A stretch of 18,126 nucleotides of DNA. It comes from JBAXTE01 sp964653595 (lineage in GTDB: Bacteria; Bacteroidota; Bacteroidia; Bacteroidales; WCHB1-69). Location: the NCBI GenBank assembly GCA_964653595.1, contig CAZZHH010000063.1, forward strand, positions 1 to 18,126. Direction: 5' to 3'. Positions 1-8,553 of this stretch are shown here, one piece after another. The notes beneath the pieces are model-generated. The model worked only from the letters and a program-made list of their open reading frames with translations. It was not told the origin of the DNA and did not search any database. A program made the position numbers and the translations under genes. Numbering within the stretch: the stretch's first letter is position 1; each line of letters starts with the position of its first letter.

Positions 1-707
1 ATGGGACCTTGGGGACCAGTGGCTCCATCAGCGCCATTTGCACCAGCAGGACCAGTTAATCCAATGGGACCTTGGGGACCAGTGGTTCCATCAGGTCCGG
101 CCTGACCAGCGGGACCTACTAAATTATGATAAATATAATTAACGTCCCCTTCCCTTCTAATACCAAGTTGAGTTCCATTCCAAATAAATTCAAGACCAAC
201 ACCATCAGGTCCCACGAAACCCTGTGCACCTTGGGGTCCAGCTGGACCTATCGGGCCTTGAAGTCCCACTGGTCCTTGTGGGCCAATTTGACCTTGAGGG
301 CCCACTGGTCCTTGAGGGCCTGTAGCACCCTGAGGACCTTGAGGCCCAGATACACCTGGAGCACCATTTACCCCGGAAGGGCCTTGTGGACCAGCTGGTC
401 CGGGAATTCCAAGTGCCAATTGGCATAAAGAGACCCAACTGATAGTTGACTGACGGAAAAAGAAAACACAATTTGAGTCCGTATCGTAAACCAATAAACC
501 ATTTCCAGGATTGGGGATAGCTAAACGAGTAATTGCACTCATTCTTGGAATCAATAAACCCTTATCAGGCGAAACAATATCCAAGGCAGCAGAAGGATGT
601 GGATCTTGTCCTGTAGGGCTTATCCCAACACGCCCCTGTCCAAATACTATTGAATTTAATATTAACATTAATGCTAATAAAAAAACTTTTTCAATTACTC
701 TTTTCAT
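1..707 (-). CDS. Collagen-like (Gly-X-Y) surface protein, 3' end cut by window edge
   Basis: The reading frame starts at the ATG at 707 and stays open to the window edge (235 codons seen, no stop). Residues 1-23 form a signal peptide (MKRVIEKVFL..NSIVFGQ). Residues 25-95 are a head of a kind common in Bacteroidota (GRVGISP.., AALDI, KGLLIPRM, GLLVYDTD), often found at the start of fibre-like surface proteins. From residue 100 there are 24 uninterrupted Gly-X-Y triplets rich in GPQ, GPA and GPV, then a 26-residue non-collagen insert (172-197), then 12 more triplets running to the edge. The last part contains a 63-bp DNA repeat (1-35 against 64-98), equal to seven triplets. It lies 23 bp behind the T9SS type B gene and is probably co-transcribed with it. 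The C-terminus, including any sorting domain, lies outside the window. It is likely an extracellular trimeric fibre; its partner is unknown. Confidence 0.85.
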   Translation of the reverse strand, partial: MKRVIEKVFLLALMLILNSIVFGQGRVGISPTGQDPHPSAALDIVSPDKGLLIPRMSAITRLAIPNPGNGLLVYDTDSNCVFFFRQSTISWVSLCQLALGIPGPAGPQGPSGVNGAPGVSGPQGPQGATGPQGPVGPQGQIGPQGPVGLQGPIGPAGPQGAQGFVGPDGVGLEFIWNGTQLGIRREGDVNYIYHNLVGPAGQAGPDGTTGPQGPIGLTGPAGANGADGATGPQGP

Positions 708-730
708 AAATATATATTTACTTAATTCAT

Positions 731-2008
731 TTATTTAAAAATATTTACAAGACCTTTATACTTAAATTTTTTCCCATCTGGTTTATTAAGTACAACTACC
801 CAAACATAAGTTCCAATTTCACAAGGTTGCTCATTAAAGGTTCCATTCCATCCTTGATTTGGGTCATAAGATGTAAATAACAAATTTCCCCATCTATTAT
901 ATATGTACATTTCGAAATTTTTGGGAACAAAGTTTATTACAGGTTTAAAGATTTCATTATCCCCATCTAAATCGGGACTAAAAGTATTGGGGAAAAAGAT
1001 ATCTGCTAAAGTCTCTTCAGAAGTAAGAGTCCAATACTTATCAAAATTATTGGAGTGAATGTTTTGTATTGAAATAGAATTATTCTCTACATTGTTTGTA
1101 TAGGAAGAATAATCGGACCAAATAGAAGAGTATAATTTGTATGAAATAGGTTTTAATGAGTTTTTTAAAATATCATTTCCATTATTTATATCACTTTCAG
1201 AATAGGATAAAGTAAAGGTAGACAATGGTTTTTGAGAATATGAATCAGCGTCAATAATCCAAAATCTATCTACAATTTTTAGAGGCTGAAAAGGTTCAAG
1301 CGAAATAACATTATCAGGATATGGAAAGTTTGAATTTTCTGTATGATAAGTAGAAAATAGAACACTTCCATTGTTATTACCAGGTGAATTTACAACAAAC
1401 CTAATTGGAATATCAGAAGTGTCTGTATTGCCAGTTCCAAAAGGAATGTGATAGAGCCCAATTTTATTAGAAATTTTCCATTCCAAAGAACCAATTCCTT
1501 CTAATGAATTTGTTTCTGCAAACAAATACCCACTATGATATTCCAGAGCACTATTATTATTATTTTTAATAATAAAATTATTTTTGTTGAGATTAAAAAT
1601 TGAATTTAATATCAAAAAACCACTAGTTGAAGAATTATTATCATTTAATATCTTTTGTGAACCAAAAAAAGATAAATTTTCAAAAGAGATGGGATAAATA
1701 CCAGAAACATTCTGAATAGTAGATAGATTATGCATTTTAACCCATCCATTAGGAATAAGTTCGTGGTTAATAAATACACCTGAGTTTGTATGATTAGAAA
1801 TATCCCCACCTAATAAAATGGTGCCATCAAGGTCAATTTTTCCATCAGAAAATTCGTTTTTAATATCAAAATCACCTTGAATAACTAAAAATGTTTCTCT
1901 TTCAACAACCACATTACCACCCGCTAAAACTAAGTTTTGCGCATAATTTTGCGGCATATAAACCACCATAATACCTAATAAAATTAAGCTATAAAACACC
2001 CCCATCAT
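731..2008 (-). CDS. T9SS type B sorting domain (gliding-motility-associated C-terminal) secreted protein
   Basis: This is a secreted protein exported through the type IX secretion system. The chosen ATG at 2008 gives 425 residues and a clean signal peptide (MMGVFYSLILLGIMVVYMPQNYAQ). The frame is open to a TTG at 2038, but that codon overlaps the -7 box of a good promoter, so the longer form is unlikely. The middle (about 25-330) is Asn/Ser-rich and beta-like with no domain I recognise; it includes a passage resembling other Bacteroidota surface proteins (IGLYHIPFGTGN, VDRFWIIDAD). The last 90 residues are a clear type B sorting domain: FFPNTFSPDLDGDNEIF, MYIYNRWGNLLF, GWNGTF, GTYVWVVVL and KGLVNIF. 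In this family the domain directs outer-membrane translocation and attachment or release. The collagen-like gene follows 23 bp downstream in the same direction. The cargo function is unknown. Confidence 0.85.
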   Translation of the reverse strand: MMGVFYSLILLGIMVVYMPQNYAQNLVLAGGNVVVERETFLVIQGDFDIKNEFSDGKIDLDGTILLGGDISNHTNSGVFINHELIPNGWVKMHNLSTIQNVSGIYPISFENLSFFGSQKILNDNNSSTSGFLILNSIFNLNKNNFIIKNNNNSALEYHSGYLFAETNSLEGIGSLEWKISNKIGLYHIPFGTGNTDTSDIPIRFVVNSPGNNNGSVLFSTYHTENSNFPYPDNVISLEPFQPLKIVDRFWIIDADSYSQKPLSTFTLSYSESDINNGNDILKNSLKPISYKLYSSIWSDYSSYTNNVENNSISIQNIHSNNFDKYWTLTSEETLADIFFPNTFSPDLDGDNEIFKPVINFVPKNFEMYIYNRWGNLLFTSYDPNQGWNGTFNEQPCEIGTYVWVVVLNKPDGKKFKYKGLVNIFK

Positions 2009-2035
2009 AAAATATTTCCCTATTAATGAACTCAA

Positions 2036-2066
2036 CAAATATACACTAAAATTTTCAACAAAACAA
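2036..2066 (-). promoter_or_regulatory. Bacteroidota-type promoter for the T9SS type B / collagen-like unit
   Basis: On the minus strand, TTG (2066-2064), a 20-nt spacer and TATATTTG (2043-2036) match the phylum's TTG-N19-21-TAnnTTTG consensus exactly. Transcription would start near 2029, leaving a leader of about 20 nt before the ATG at 2008. Confidence 0.65.
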
Positions 2067-2148
2067 GTATTTAAATTAAATATTATAAAATAATCAAAAT
2101 ATTTTCCACGTCTGTAATTTTTTTGTTAACAACACGATGCGAAATTTT

Positions 2149-2178
2149 CTTATTATAAAACTCCCATTTTATAATAAG
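2149..2178. other. Perfect 12-bp AT-rich hairpin in the intergenic region
   Basis: CTTATTATAAAA (2149-2160) and TTTTATAATAAG (2167-2178) are perfect inverted repeats around a 6-nt loop (ctccca). No T-run follows on either strand and there is only one G-C pair per arm, so a rho-independent terminator is unlikely. It could be an operator for a dimeric regulator of the divergent genes. Apart from this, the promoter and the dnaK upstream elements, I see nothing recognisable in 2067-2515. Confidence 0.5.
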
Positions 2179-2364
2179 CAATTACATTCTATTTTTGTTA
2201 TTTTTTTATTATTTTACACGAATATTTAATTTCAATAAAAATCAAAACATTTAAAGGTAAAAATTTGAAAACTTTTAAATCACTAAACAATTTCAGTGAA
2301 TTTTAGCATATAACTTTAAGCACAATGAGTCATATTTTTGGCACTTAAAACCACAACACATATA

Positions 2365-2467
2365 TGTCATTTTGTCAGAAAAAAAGTTAACATCAAATAT
2401 TATTAGTCATATTTTCATAAAAACAACGTTCTTTTTCTGACAAAATGAAGTTGGCATAATGGTTGAC
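2365..2467 (+). promoter_or_regulatory. dnaK control region: 16-bp dyad plus sigma-54-like promoter
   Basis: Two 16-bp arms form a perfect inverted repeat: CATTTTGTCAGAAAAA at 2368-2383 and its reverse complement at 2432-2447, separated by 48 bp. The left arm extends to a tandem TGTCA-TTT-TGTCA (2365-2377). Four bases after the right arm lies TTGGCAT-AATGG-TTGAC (2451-2467), which has the spacing of a sigma-54 -24/-12 promoter (TGGCAC-N5-TTGCA) but with TTGA instead of TTGC. No TAnnTTTG box is visible upstream of dnaK, in contrast to several other genes here. Stress control of dnaK by a dedicated regulator is an inference. Confidence 0.45.
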
Positions 2468-2515
2468 ATTGTGTTGCAAAAAAAATCAAAAAATTCAATT
2501 AAAAAGAATCATACA

Positions 2516-4426
2516 ATGGGAAAAATTATTGGAATTGACTTAGGAACTACAAACTCGTGTGTATCAGTAATGGAAGGCAATGAGCCAGTAGTAATAGCCA
2601 ATAGTGAAGGAAGAAGAACCACTCCTTCTATCGTAGGTTTTACAGAAAATGGAGAACGTAAAGTTGGAGATCCAGCAAAGCGACAAGCAATTACGAATCC
2701 TACAAAAACAATATCATCAATTAAGCGGTTTATGGGAGAAACCTTTGACAGAACTTCTATAGAAACATCTAGAGTTCCCTATAAAGTAGTAAAGGGTGAC
2801 AACAACACACCACGTGTTCAAATAGATGACAGAACTTACACTCCCCAAGAAATCTCAGCAATTATTTTGCAAAAAATGAAAAAAACAGCTGAAGATTATT
2901 TAGGGACAGAAGTTACCGAGGCAGTTATTACAGTACCTGCTTACTTTAGTGATTCACAACGTCAAGCGACCAAAGAAGCTGGTGAAATTGCAGGATTAGT
3001 AGTTCGTCGAATTATCAACGAGCCTACAGCTGCAGCTCTAGCTTATGGTCTAGACAAAAAACTTTCTGATGCCAAAGTGGCTGTATACGATTTAGGTGGA
3101 GGTACTTTTGATATTTCAGTTCTTGAACTTGGCGACGGTGTATTTGAAGTTAAATCCACAAATGGAGACACCCATTTAGGTGGTGATGATTTTGATCAAC
3201 GTATCATCGATTGGCTTGCAGATGAGTTTAAAAAGGACGAAGGGTTAGATTTGAAAAAAGATCCGATGGCGCTTCAAAGACTGAAAGAAGCAGCTGAAAA
3301 AGCAAAAATTGAACTTTCAAGCTCAAACTCTACAGAAATAAACTTGCCATATATTATGCCTGTAGATGGAATTCCAAAACACTTAGTAAAAACACTTACT
3401 CTAACAAAATTTGAACAACTGGTAGATGATTTAGTTAAAAAAACGATTGAACCTTGTCGTAAGGCTCTATCGGATGCTGGATTAAAACCATCCGAAATCA
3501 ACGAAGTATTATTGGTTGGAGGATCTACTCGTATCCCAGCTATTCAACGCGTGGTAGAAGAATTTTTTGGACGTACTCCATCCAAAGGTGTCAATCCTGA
3601 CGAAGTAGTGGCAGTTGGTGCAGCAATTCAAGGAGGAGTTCTTTCGGGTGATGTTAAAGACGTATTGTTACTCGATGTTACACCTCTTTCTTTAGGAATT
3701 GAAACTTTAGGAGGTGTTATGACCAAACTAATAGAATCAAACACGACAATACCTACACGAAAATCAGAGACGTTTAGCACAGCTGCTGATAATCAAACCA
3801 GTGTAGAAATACACATTATTCAAGGAGAAAGACCAATGGCAGCTAATAACAAAAGCATCGGTCGTTTTCACTTGGATGGCATTCCGTCTGCACCTAGAGG
3901 AATTCCTCAAATTGAAGTTACTTTCGATATTGATGCGAATGGAATTTTACACGTAACAGCTAAAGATAAAGCTACAGGAAAAGAACAAAGAATTCGAATC
4001 GAAGCCTCTTCTGGTTTGTCGGATGATGAAATCCAAAAAATGAAAGCAGAAGCAGAAGCTAACGCAGAAGCAGATCGAATTCAAAAAGAGGAAATTGACA
4101 AGTTAAATGCAGCAGATGCTCTTGTTTTCTCAACCGAAAAACAACTTAAAGAGTTTGGCGACAAAGTTCCTGCTGAAAAGAAAGCTCCTATCGAAGAAGC
4201 GGTTGCAAAATTAAAATCAGCACATGCAGCTAAAGATTTTGCAGCTATTGAAACATCTACTAACGAACTAAATACTGCATGGAATGCTGCTTCAGAAGAA
4301 ATGTACAAAGCTTCTCAAGAGGCTGGTGCACAACAAGCAGGTAGCGATCAAGGACAACAATCTTCTAACAATGGAGAGAGTTCTGACAACGTAACCGATG
4401 TCGATTACGAAGAAGTAAAAAACTAA
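2516..4426 (+). CDS. dnaK: Chaperone protein DnaK (Hsp70)
   Basis: This is the ATP-dependent cytosolic Hsp70 chaperone, which folds and protects clients together with DnaJ and GrpE (neither encoded here). The protein is 636 residues, normal for bacterial DnaK. The nucleotide-binding domain (about 1-380) opens with IGIDLGTTNSCV and carries the second phosphate motif DLGGGTFDIS near 191. The interdomain linker VLLLDVTPLSLGIET is near 383. The beta substrate-binding domain (about 390-505) and alpha-helical lid follow. The Gln/Ser-rich tail ends in VTDVDYEEVKN, the conserved C-terminal signature. The ATG at 2516 gives the canonical MGKIIGIDLG start. An in-frame ATG at 2459 would add 19 Lys/Asn-rich residues absent from the family and lies inside the promoter-like element, so I reject it. 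The gene is monocistronic, ending at a strong terminator. Confidence 0.98.
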   Translation: MGKIIGIDLGTTNSCVSVMEGNEPVVIANSEGRRTTPSIVGFTENGERKVGDPAKRQAITNPTKTISSIKRFMGETFDRTSIETSRVPYKVVKGDNNTPRVQIDDRTYTPQEISAIILQKMKKTAEDYLGTEVTEAVITVPAYFSDSQRQATKEAGEIAGLVVRRIINEPTAAALAYGLDKKLSDAKVAVYDLGGGTFDISVLELGDGVFEVKSTNGDTHLGGDDFDQRIIDWLADEFKKDEGLDLKKDPMALQRLKEAAEKAKIELSSSNSTEINLPYIMPVDGIPKHLVKTLTLTKFEQLVDDLVKKTIEPCRKALSDAGLKPSEINEVLLVGGSTRIPAIQRVVEEFFGRTPSKGVNPDEVVAVGAAIQGGVLSGDVKDVLLLDVTPLSLGIETLGGVMTKLIESNTTIPTRKSETFSTAADNQTSVEIHIIQGERPMAANNKSIGRFHLDGIPSAPRGIPQIEVTFDIDANGILHVTAKDKATGKEQRIRIEASSGLSDDEIQKMKAEAEANAEADRIQKEEIDKLNAADALVFSTEKQLKEFGDKVPAEKKAPIEEAVAKLKSAHAAKDFAAIETSTNELNTAWNAASEEMYKASQEAGAQQAGSDQGQQSSNNGESSDNVTDVDYEEVKN

Positions 4427-4453
4427 TCTATAATATTCTCTAATTCATATTAT

Positions 4454-4486
4454 AAAAGAGGTCAACCAAATAGTTGACCTCTTTTT
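4454..4486. terminator. Bidirectional rho-independent terminator between dnaK and mfd
   Basis: GAGGTCAAC (4458-4466) and GTTGACCTC (4473-4481) form a perfect 9-bp stem with a 6-nt loop. It is flanked by AAAA on the left and TTTTT on the right, so it works for dnaK on the plus strand and, with TTTT, for mfd on the minus strand. Confidence 0.85.
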
Positions 4487-4598
4487 ATTAGGATATCATC
4501 CTATCAGTTTAAAACAAACTATAATTCCTTCAAGGAAACAGTCCATTAAAAATTCGATATTTTCTATAGAATAATAAATGAATATAGAGAAAACCAAA

Positions 4599-7500
4599 TT
4601 AATCACTCCCCAAAATCTCTTCCATTAACTTAATAGATTCAATAATGGTAGGAATATTTGAGATATTAATACTCAATTTTTCTTGCACCTGTTTCATTTT
4701 ACAAGATTGTGGATGATGTTGAATATAATGAAGGACTTTTGAAAAATATTCCGAAGAGAAATAATCCGAATTTGGATCAGAAATAAAATGAGCCATCAAT
4801 TTATTATTCTTCAAAGTTACTTTTTCAAATCCTATATCTCGAGCCATTCTTCTAAGCTTAATAGATAGAATAAGCTCTTTTGTAGAAGATGGAATCGAAC
4901 CAAACATATCCATCAATTTTTTACTAAAATTGGACAATTGTTCATCCGTTTCTAAATCATCCAATTCTTTATATAAGGATAATCTTTGAGCAATATTTGA
5001 AACATAATTATCCGGTATTAACAATTCCATATCTGTATCTAATGCGCAATCACTTGGCAATACAGCTACTGGTTGTTGGTCGTACAAAGATTTAAACTCA
5101 TTGGATTTTAACTCTTTAATAGCTTCATCGATAATACGTTGATACATTTCATATCCAATATCAGAGATAAATCCACTTTGCTCTCCTCCTAGCAAATCTC
5201 CAGCACCTCGAATGTCCAAATCGCGTAACGCAATATTAAAACCGCTACCCAAATCAGAAAAATCCTCTAAAGCTTTAAGTCTTCGACGGGCCTCATCCGT
5301 AATTACAGATTTTGGGGGGGTAAACAAATAGCAAAAAGCACGTTTATTGTTTCTTCCAACACGTCCGCGCAACTGATGCAAGTCACTCAAACCATAATTC
5401 TGAGCTTCGTTGATAATAATGGTATTTGCATTCGAAATATCTAATCCAGATTCAACAATGGTAGTACTTACCAATACATCAAAATTTCCTTCAATAAAAT
5501 CGAGCATAATTGCTTCCAATTTAGCACCATCCATTTGTCCGTGAGCAACCACAACTTTGGCTTGAGGAATATTTCGTTGAATCATGCCAGCAATTTCAGG
5601 CAAATTATTAATACGATTATGGACAAAAAACACCTGACCATTTCGTGATAACTCGTATAAAATTGCATCTCTGATTAACAGCTCGTCAAATGGATGAACT
5701 TCTGTTTGAATTGGCTGTCGATTGGGTGGTGGCGTATTAATGATAGATAAATCTCTAGCACCAAGCATCGAAAATTGCAATGTTCGAGGAATAGGTGTAG
5801 CTGTAAGAGTAAGAGTGTCTACATTAATTTTCATTTGACGGAGTTTCTCTTTAGCTGAAACTCCAAATTTTTGCTCTTCATCGATAATCAGCAAACCTAA
5901 ATTCTTAAACTCTACATCTTTGCTCAACAGCCTGTGAGTGCCAATCAATATATCAATTTTCCCTTCAACCAATTTCTTTAAAGTCTCTTTTTGCTGCTTT
6001 GTTGACTTAAATCGATTAATATAATCAACACTACATGGAAAATCACTTAATCTCTCTGAGAATGTTTTGTAATGCTGGAGAGCTAAAATAGTGGTAGGGA
6101 CTAAAACTGCAATTTGTTTATTGTCAGCTACAGCTTTAAATGCAGCCCTAATAGCAATTTCTGTCTTTCCAAATCCTACATCTCCACATACCAATCGATC
6201 CATTGGAAAACTTTTTTCCATATCAAGTTTCACATCTGTAGTTGCTTTAATTTGGTCAGGGGTATCTTCATATAAAAAAGACGCCTCAAGTTCTGTTTGC
6301 AAATAAGAATCTGGAGAAAATGCAAATCCATGGGAACTTCTTCTTTTTGCATATAGCAAAATCAAATCTTTTGCAATATCTTTAACTCTCTGTTTTGCCT
6401 TTTCTTTGGCTTTTGTCCATGTACCAGAACCAAGCCGATGAAGCGTAGGAGGTACACCCTCTTTCCCCACATATTTAGAAATTCGGTGCAAAGAGTGTAT
6501 GCTGATATATAACAAATCTTGATCTTTATACACCAGCCTAATGGCTTCTTGAATTTTTCCATTCACCATCATTTTTTCGAGCCCGTCGTATCTACCAACA
6601 CCATGGTCGATATGGGTAATAAAATCACCCGGTTGTAAATTATAGATCTCCTTAAGTGTGATTGCTTCACTTTTTTTGTGTCCATCCCGAAGTGAAAACC
6701 GATGATACTTATCGAAAATCTGATGATCCGTAAAAATTGCTATTTTATCCCTATTTTCAATAAATCCTTCATGAAGAGAAATGTTAACATATTTACATAA
6801 AGGAACTTCTAAGGATTTCCCAGCACTAATATCTGCAATAATTGACTCAATTCGTTGAAGTTGTTTTGGATTTTCAGAAGTAATGGACACAGAGTATTCA
6901 CGACCGCACAAATCATTTAGCATCTCGTAAAATAAATCGAAATTTTTATTAAATGATGGTTGTGCATCTATATCAAAATTTAGAACTAATCCATTTTTCA
7001 AGAAGGGAGTAAAGCTGAATTCTATGCAGACATGATCTGTAATTGCCTTTAACAGTTCGGATTCAGATACAAACAGCTCTTGAGGTGGCAAATGACGAAT
7101 TGGCGAAGAAATTTGTTGGAAAATCTGAAGCGACTTTTGATACTCTGCCTCTACTTTATCAATGGTATATGATAAATCGGAGAACCATATAATAGTAGAA
7201 CTACCTAGATAATCAAAAATGGAAATATACTTTTCGCTAGCACTCCTTGTTTGGGTGTTTGGGATGATACTTATATGGTTGTACTTTTGAATAGATAGTT
7301 GAGATAAAGGATCAAAAGCACGAAGAGATTCAATAGTAACCCCCCCTAATTCTATACGAAAAGGCAAATCGTTCGCAAATGAGAAAACATCTACTATTCC
7401 ACCTCTAACGGAAAATTGGCCAGGTTCTACAACAAAGTCAACACGTTCGAATTGATAGCTAATCAAAAATTCAATTAAAAAATCAACATCAAGCTTATCG

Positions 7501-7958
7501 TTTACCGACAATTTAAACGTATTCTTAGTCAAAAAAGAGCGTGTAATAACTTTCTCTGCTAAAGCTTCGGGGTAAGAAACGATTGCCAATCGTTTGAAAG
7601 AACCCGATTTTGTAATAACTTCCGACCTAAGTAAAACATTAGCATTATCGGTCTTTGCAATCTCGTATGGCCGATGGTAGGAAGTAGGATAGAAAAGAAC
7701 TTTTTTCTGAGAAAAATCTAAATCGTCTTGACCCAACAAATGTTCTAAGTCGTTACAAAAATAAGCTGCAGACTCTTTATCAGGCAAAACAAACAGATGT
7801 TGACCCGCATGAATATTTAAAACGGAAGCAGCAACCATCGCATTAGAAGAGCCCTTTAATCCTTTTAAATGCAACGATTTATCTAGCTTTAACTGTTCTA
7901 GAAGCTCTTTAACAGAAGAGGTTTGGCTTATAAATGATAGTATGGGATGTGTTTTCAA
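4599..7958 (-). CDS. mfd: Transcription-repair coupling factor Mfd
   Basis: Mfd is an ATP-dependent DNA translocase that removes RNA polymerase stalled at lesions and recruits UvrA for nucleotide excision repair. The 1119 residues are close to the family norm (E. coli 1148). In order: the UvrB-like N-terminal module; the RNA-polymerase-interacting CarD-like domain near 445-510 (GDFITHIDHGVGRYDG); Walker A GDVGFGKTE near 593; the DEEQ box (LLIIDEEQKFGV) near 693; motif III LTATPIPRTL; motif VI QLRGRVGRNNKRAF near 864; the translocation segment (LRDLDIRGAGDLLGGEQSG); and the C-terminal TRCF domain. It starts with TTG at 7958. An in-frame TAA lies only 15 bp upstream and no ATG exists between, so this start or a later one is forced. 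That TAA is the stop codon of the upstream rseC-like gene, so the two genes share a frame and form an operon. Confidence 0.97.
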   Translation of the reverse strand: MKTHPILSFISQTSSVKELLEQLKLDKSLHLKGLKGSSNAMVAASVLNIHAGQHLFVLPDKESAAYFCNDLEHLLGQDDLDFSQKKVLFYPTSYHRPYEIAKTDNANVLLRSEVITKSGSFKRLAIVSYPEALAEKVITRSFLTKNTFKLSVNDKLDVDFLIEFLISYQFERVDFVVEPGQFSVRGGIVDVFSFANDLPFRIELGGVTIESLRAFDPLSQLSIQKYNHISIIPNTQTRSASEKYISIFDYLGSSTIIWFSDLSYTIDKVEAEYQKSLQIFQQISSPIRHLPPQELFVSESELLKAITDHVCIEFSFTPFLKNGLVLNFDIDAQPSFNKNFDLFYEMLNDLCGREYSVSITSENPKQLQRIESIIADISAGKSLEVPLCKYVNISLHEGFIENRDKIAIFTDHQIFDKYHRFSLRDGHKKSEAITLKEIYNLQPGDFITHIDHGVGRYDGLEKMMVNGKIQEAIRLVYKDQDLLYISIHSLHRISKYVGKEGVPPTLHRLGSGTWTKAKEKAKQRVKDIAKDLILLYAKRRSSHGFAFSPDSYLQTELEASFLYEDTPDQIKATTDVKLDMEKSFPMDRLVCGDVGFGKTEIAIRAAFKAVADNKQIAVLVPTTILALQHYKTFSERLSDFPCSVDYINRFKSTKQQKETLKKLVEGKIDILIGTHRLLSKDVEFKNLGLLIIDEEQKFGVSAKEKLRQMKINVDTLTLTATPIPRTLQFSMLGARDLSIINTPPPNRQPIQTEVHPFDELLIRDAILYELSRNGQVFFVHNRINNLPEIAGMIQRNIPQAKVVVAHGQMDGAKLEAIMLDFIEGNFDVLVSTTIVESGLDISNANTIIINEAQNYGLSDLHQLRGRVGRNNKRAFCYLFTPPKSVITDEARRRLKALEDFSDLGSGFNIALRDLDIRGAGDLLGGEQSGFISDIGYEMYQRIIDEAIKELKSNEFKSLYDQQPVAVLPSDCALDTDMELLIPDNYVSNIAQRLSLYKELDDLETDEQLSNFSKKLMDMFGSIPSSTKELILSIKLRRMARDIGFEKVTLKNNKLMAHFISDPNSDYFSSEYFSKVLHYIQHHPQSCKMKQVQEKLSINISNIPTIIESIKLMEEILGSD

Positions 7959-7970
7959 TGTATAAAATTC

Positions 7971-8414
7971 TTAATGACATAGAGATTGGGTATCGATAAA
8001 CTTTTCGATGTTAAAAACAAAAGAATTATTGAGTTTAGCTCTCATAAGCCAAAGCAAAAAATAATAAAATGCCACCCCAATTATGGCCGACAAGCCTATC
8101 ACAACTTCGTTCGAAGTAATATTTGCAACTACAATCAAGGTTATAATTAGAAATAAAAATGGAAAAATATATCCATAAAAAACAGCTTTTGACCCCATAG
8201 ATGGTTTCATGGTAACGTTTACAACTTCCCCAATTTTCCAGTTTAAAGCACCTAAATACTTGATCTGAATGTTTTTATCTTTCATTTCGGAGCTATTACA
8301 CAGCCCTTTAGCTTCACACGAAGTGCAAGCACTTTTTGCAAGAATAGTAACAGTAATACAGCTCCCTTCTATTGCTGTGATGCGCCCATCATGCTTTATA
8401 TCTCTCGATGCCAT
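7971..8414 (-). CDS. RseC/MucC-type SoxR-reducing-system-like membrane protein
   Basis: This 147-residue protein has the architecture of the RseC/MucC family. An N-terminal cytosolic beta domain (MASRDIKHDGRITAIEGSCITV) holds a cysteine cluster C30-x2-C33-x5-C39 (ACTSCEAKGLC), and C19 is nearby. Two transmembrane helices follow, at about 78-97 and 103-123. In E. coli, RseC helps reduce SoxR and is linked to the Rnf electron-transport complex, and cysteine clusters of this sort suggest metal or redox binding. In other Bacteroidota the gene often precedes rnf genes. Here it precedes mfd, 12 bp upstream and in the same frame, so any link to electron transport is not supported by its neighbours. 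The ATG at 8414 follows a plausible promoter. Confidence 0.85.
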   Translation of the reverse strand: MASRDIKHDGRITAIEGSCITVTILAKSACTSCEAKGLCNSSEMKDKNIQIKYLGALNWKIGEVVNVTMKPSMGSKAVFYGYIFPFLFLIITLIVVANITSNEVVIGLSAIIGVAFYYFLLWLMRAKLNNSFVFNIEKFIDTQSLCH

Positions 8415-8433
8415 AAATTTATTTTTTCAATTG

Positions 8434-8465
8434 CAAATATATGATTTTTAATACAAAAATTGCAA
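8434..8465 (-). promoter_or_regulatory. Promoter for the rseC-like/mfd operon
   Basis: On the minus strand, TTG (8465-8463), a 21-nt spacer and TATATTTG (8441-8434) match TTG-N19-21-TAnnTTTG exactly. The -7 box lies 20 bp before the rseC-like ATG, implying a short leader. Confidence 0.6.
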
Positions 8466-8553
8466 TAAAGTTGGGTACAAAAAGCTAACAATCGACAAGT
8501 ATTGAAACTTTTTTAAATAAATTTTCTGCTATCAAGATTGGTTTTCTCTATCT

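Noticed and set aside
126..471. Open frames on the plus strand (126-428) and in a second minus frame (205-471) over the collagen region
   Set aside because: They are Trp/Ser/Arg-rich shadows of the Gly-X-Y gene; only the 707-to-edge minus frame has a signal peptide, a head domain and regular triplets.
2459..2515. N-terminal 19-residue extension of DnaK from the ATG at 2459
   Set aside because: The residues are not part of the DnaK family and the codon lies inside the promoter-like element; the ATG at 2516 gives the canonical start.
5314..5320. Run of seven G in mfd as a possible frameshift site
   Set aside because: The Mfd frame is continuous across it and the local protein (LFTPPKSVITDEARRRL) matches the family pattern, so there is no frameshift.
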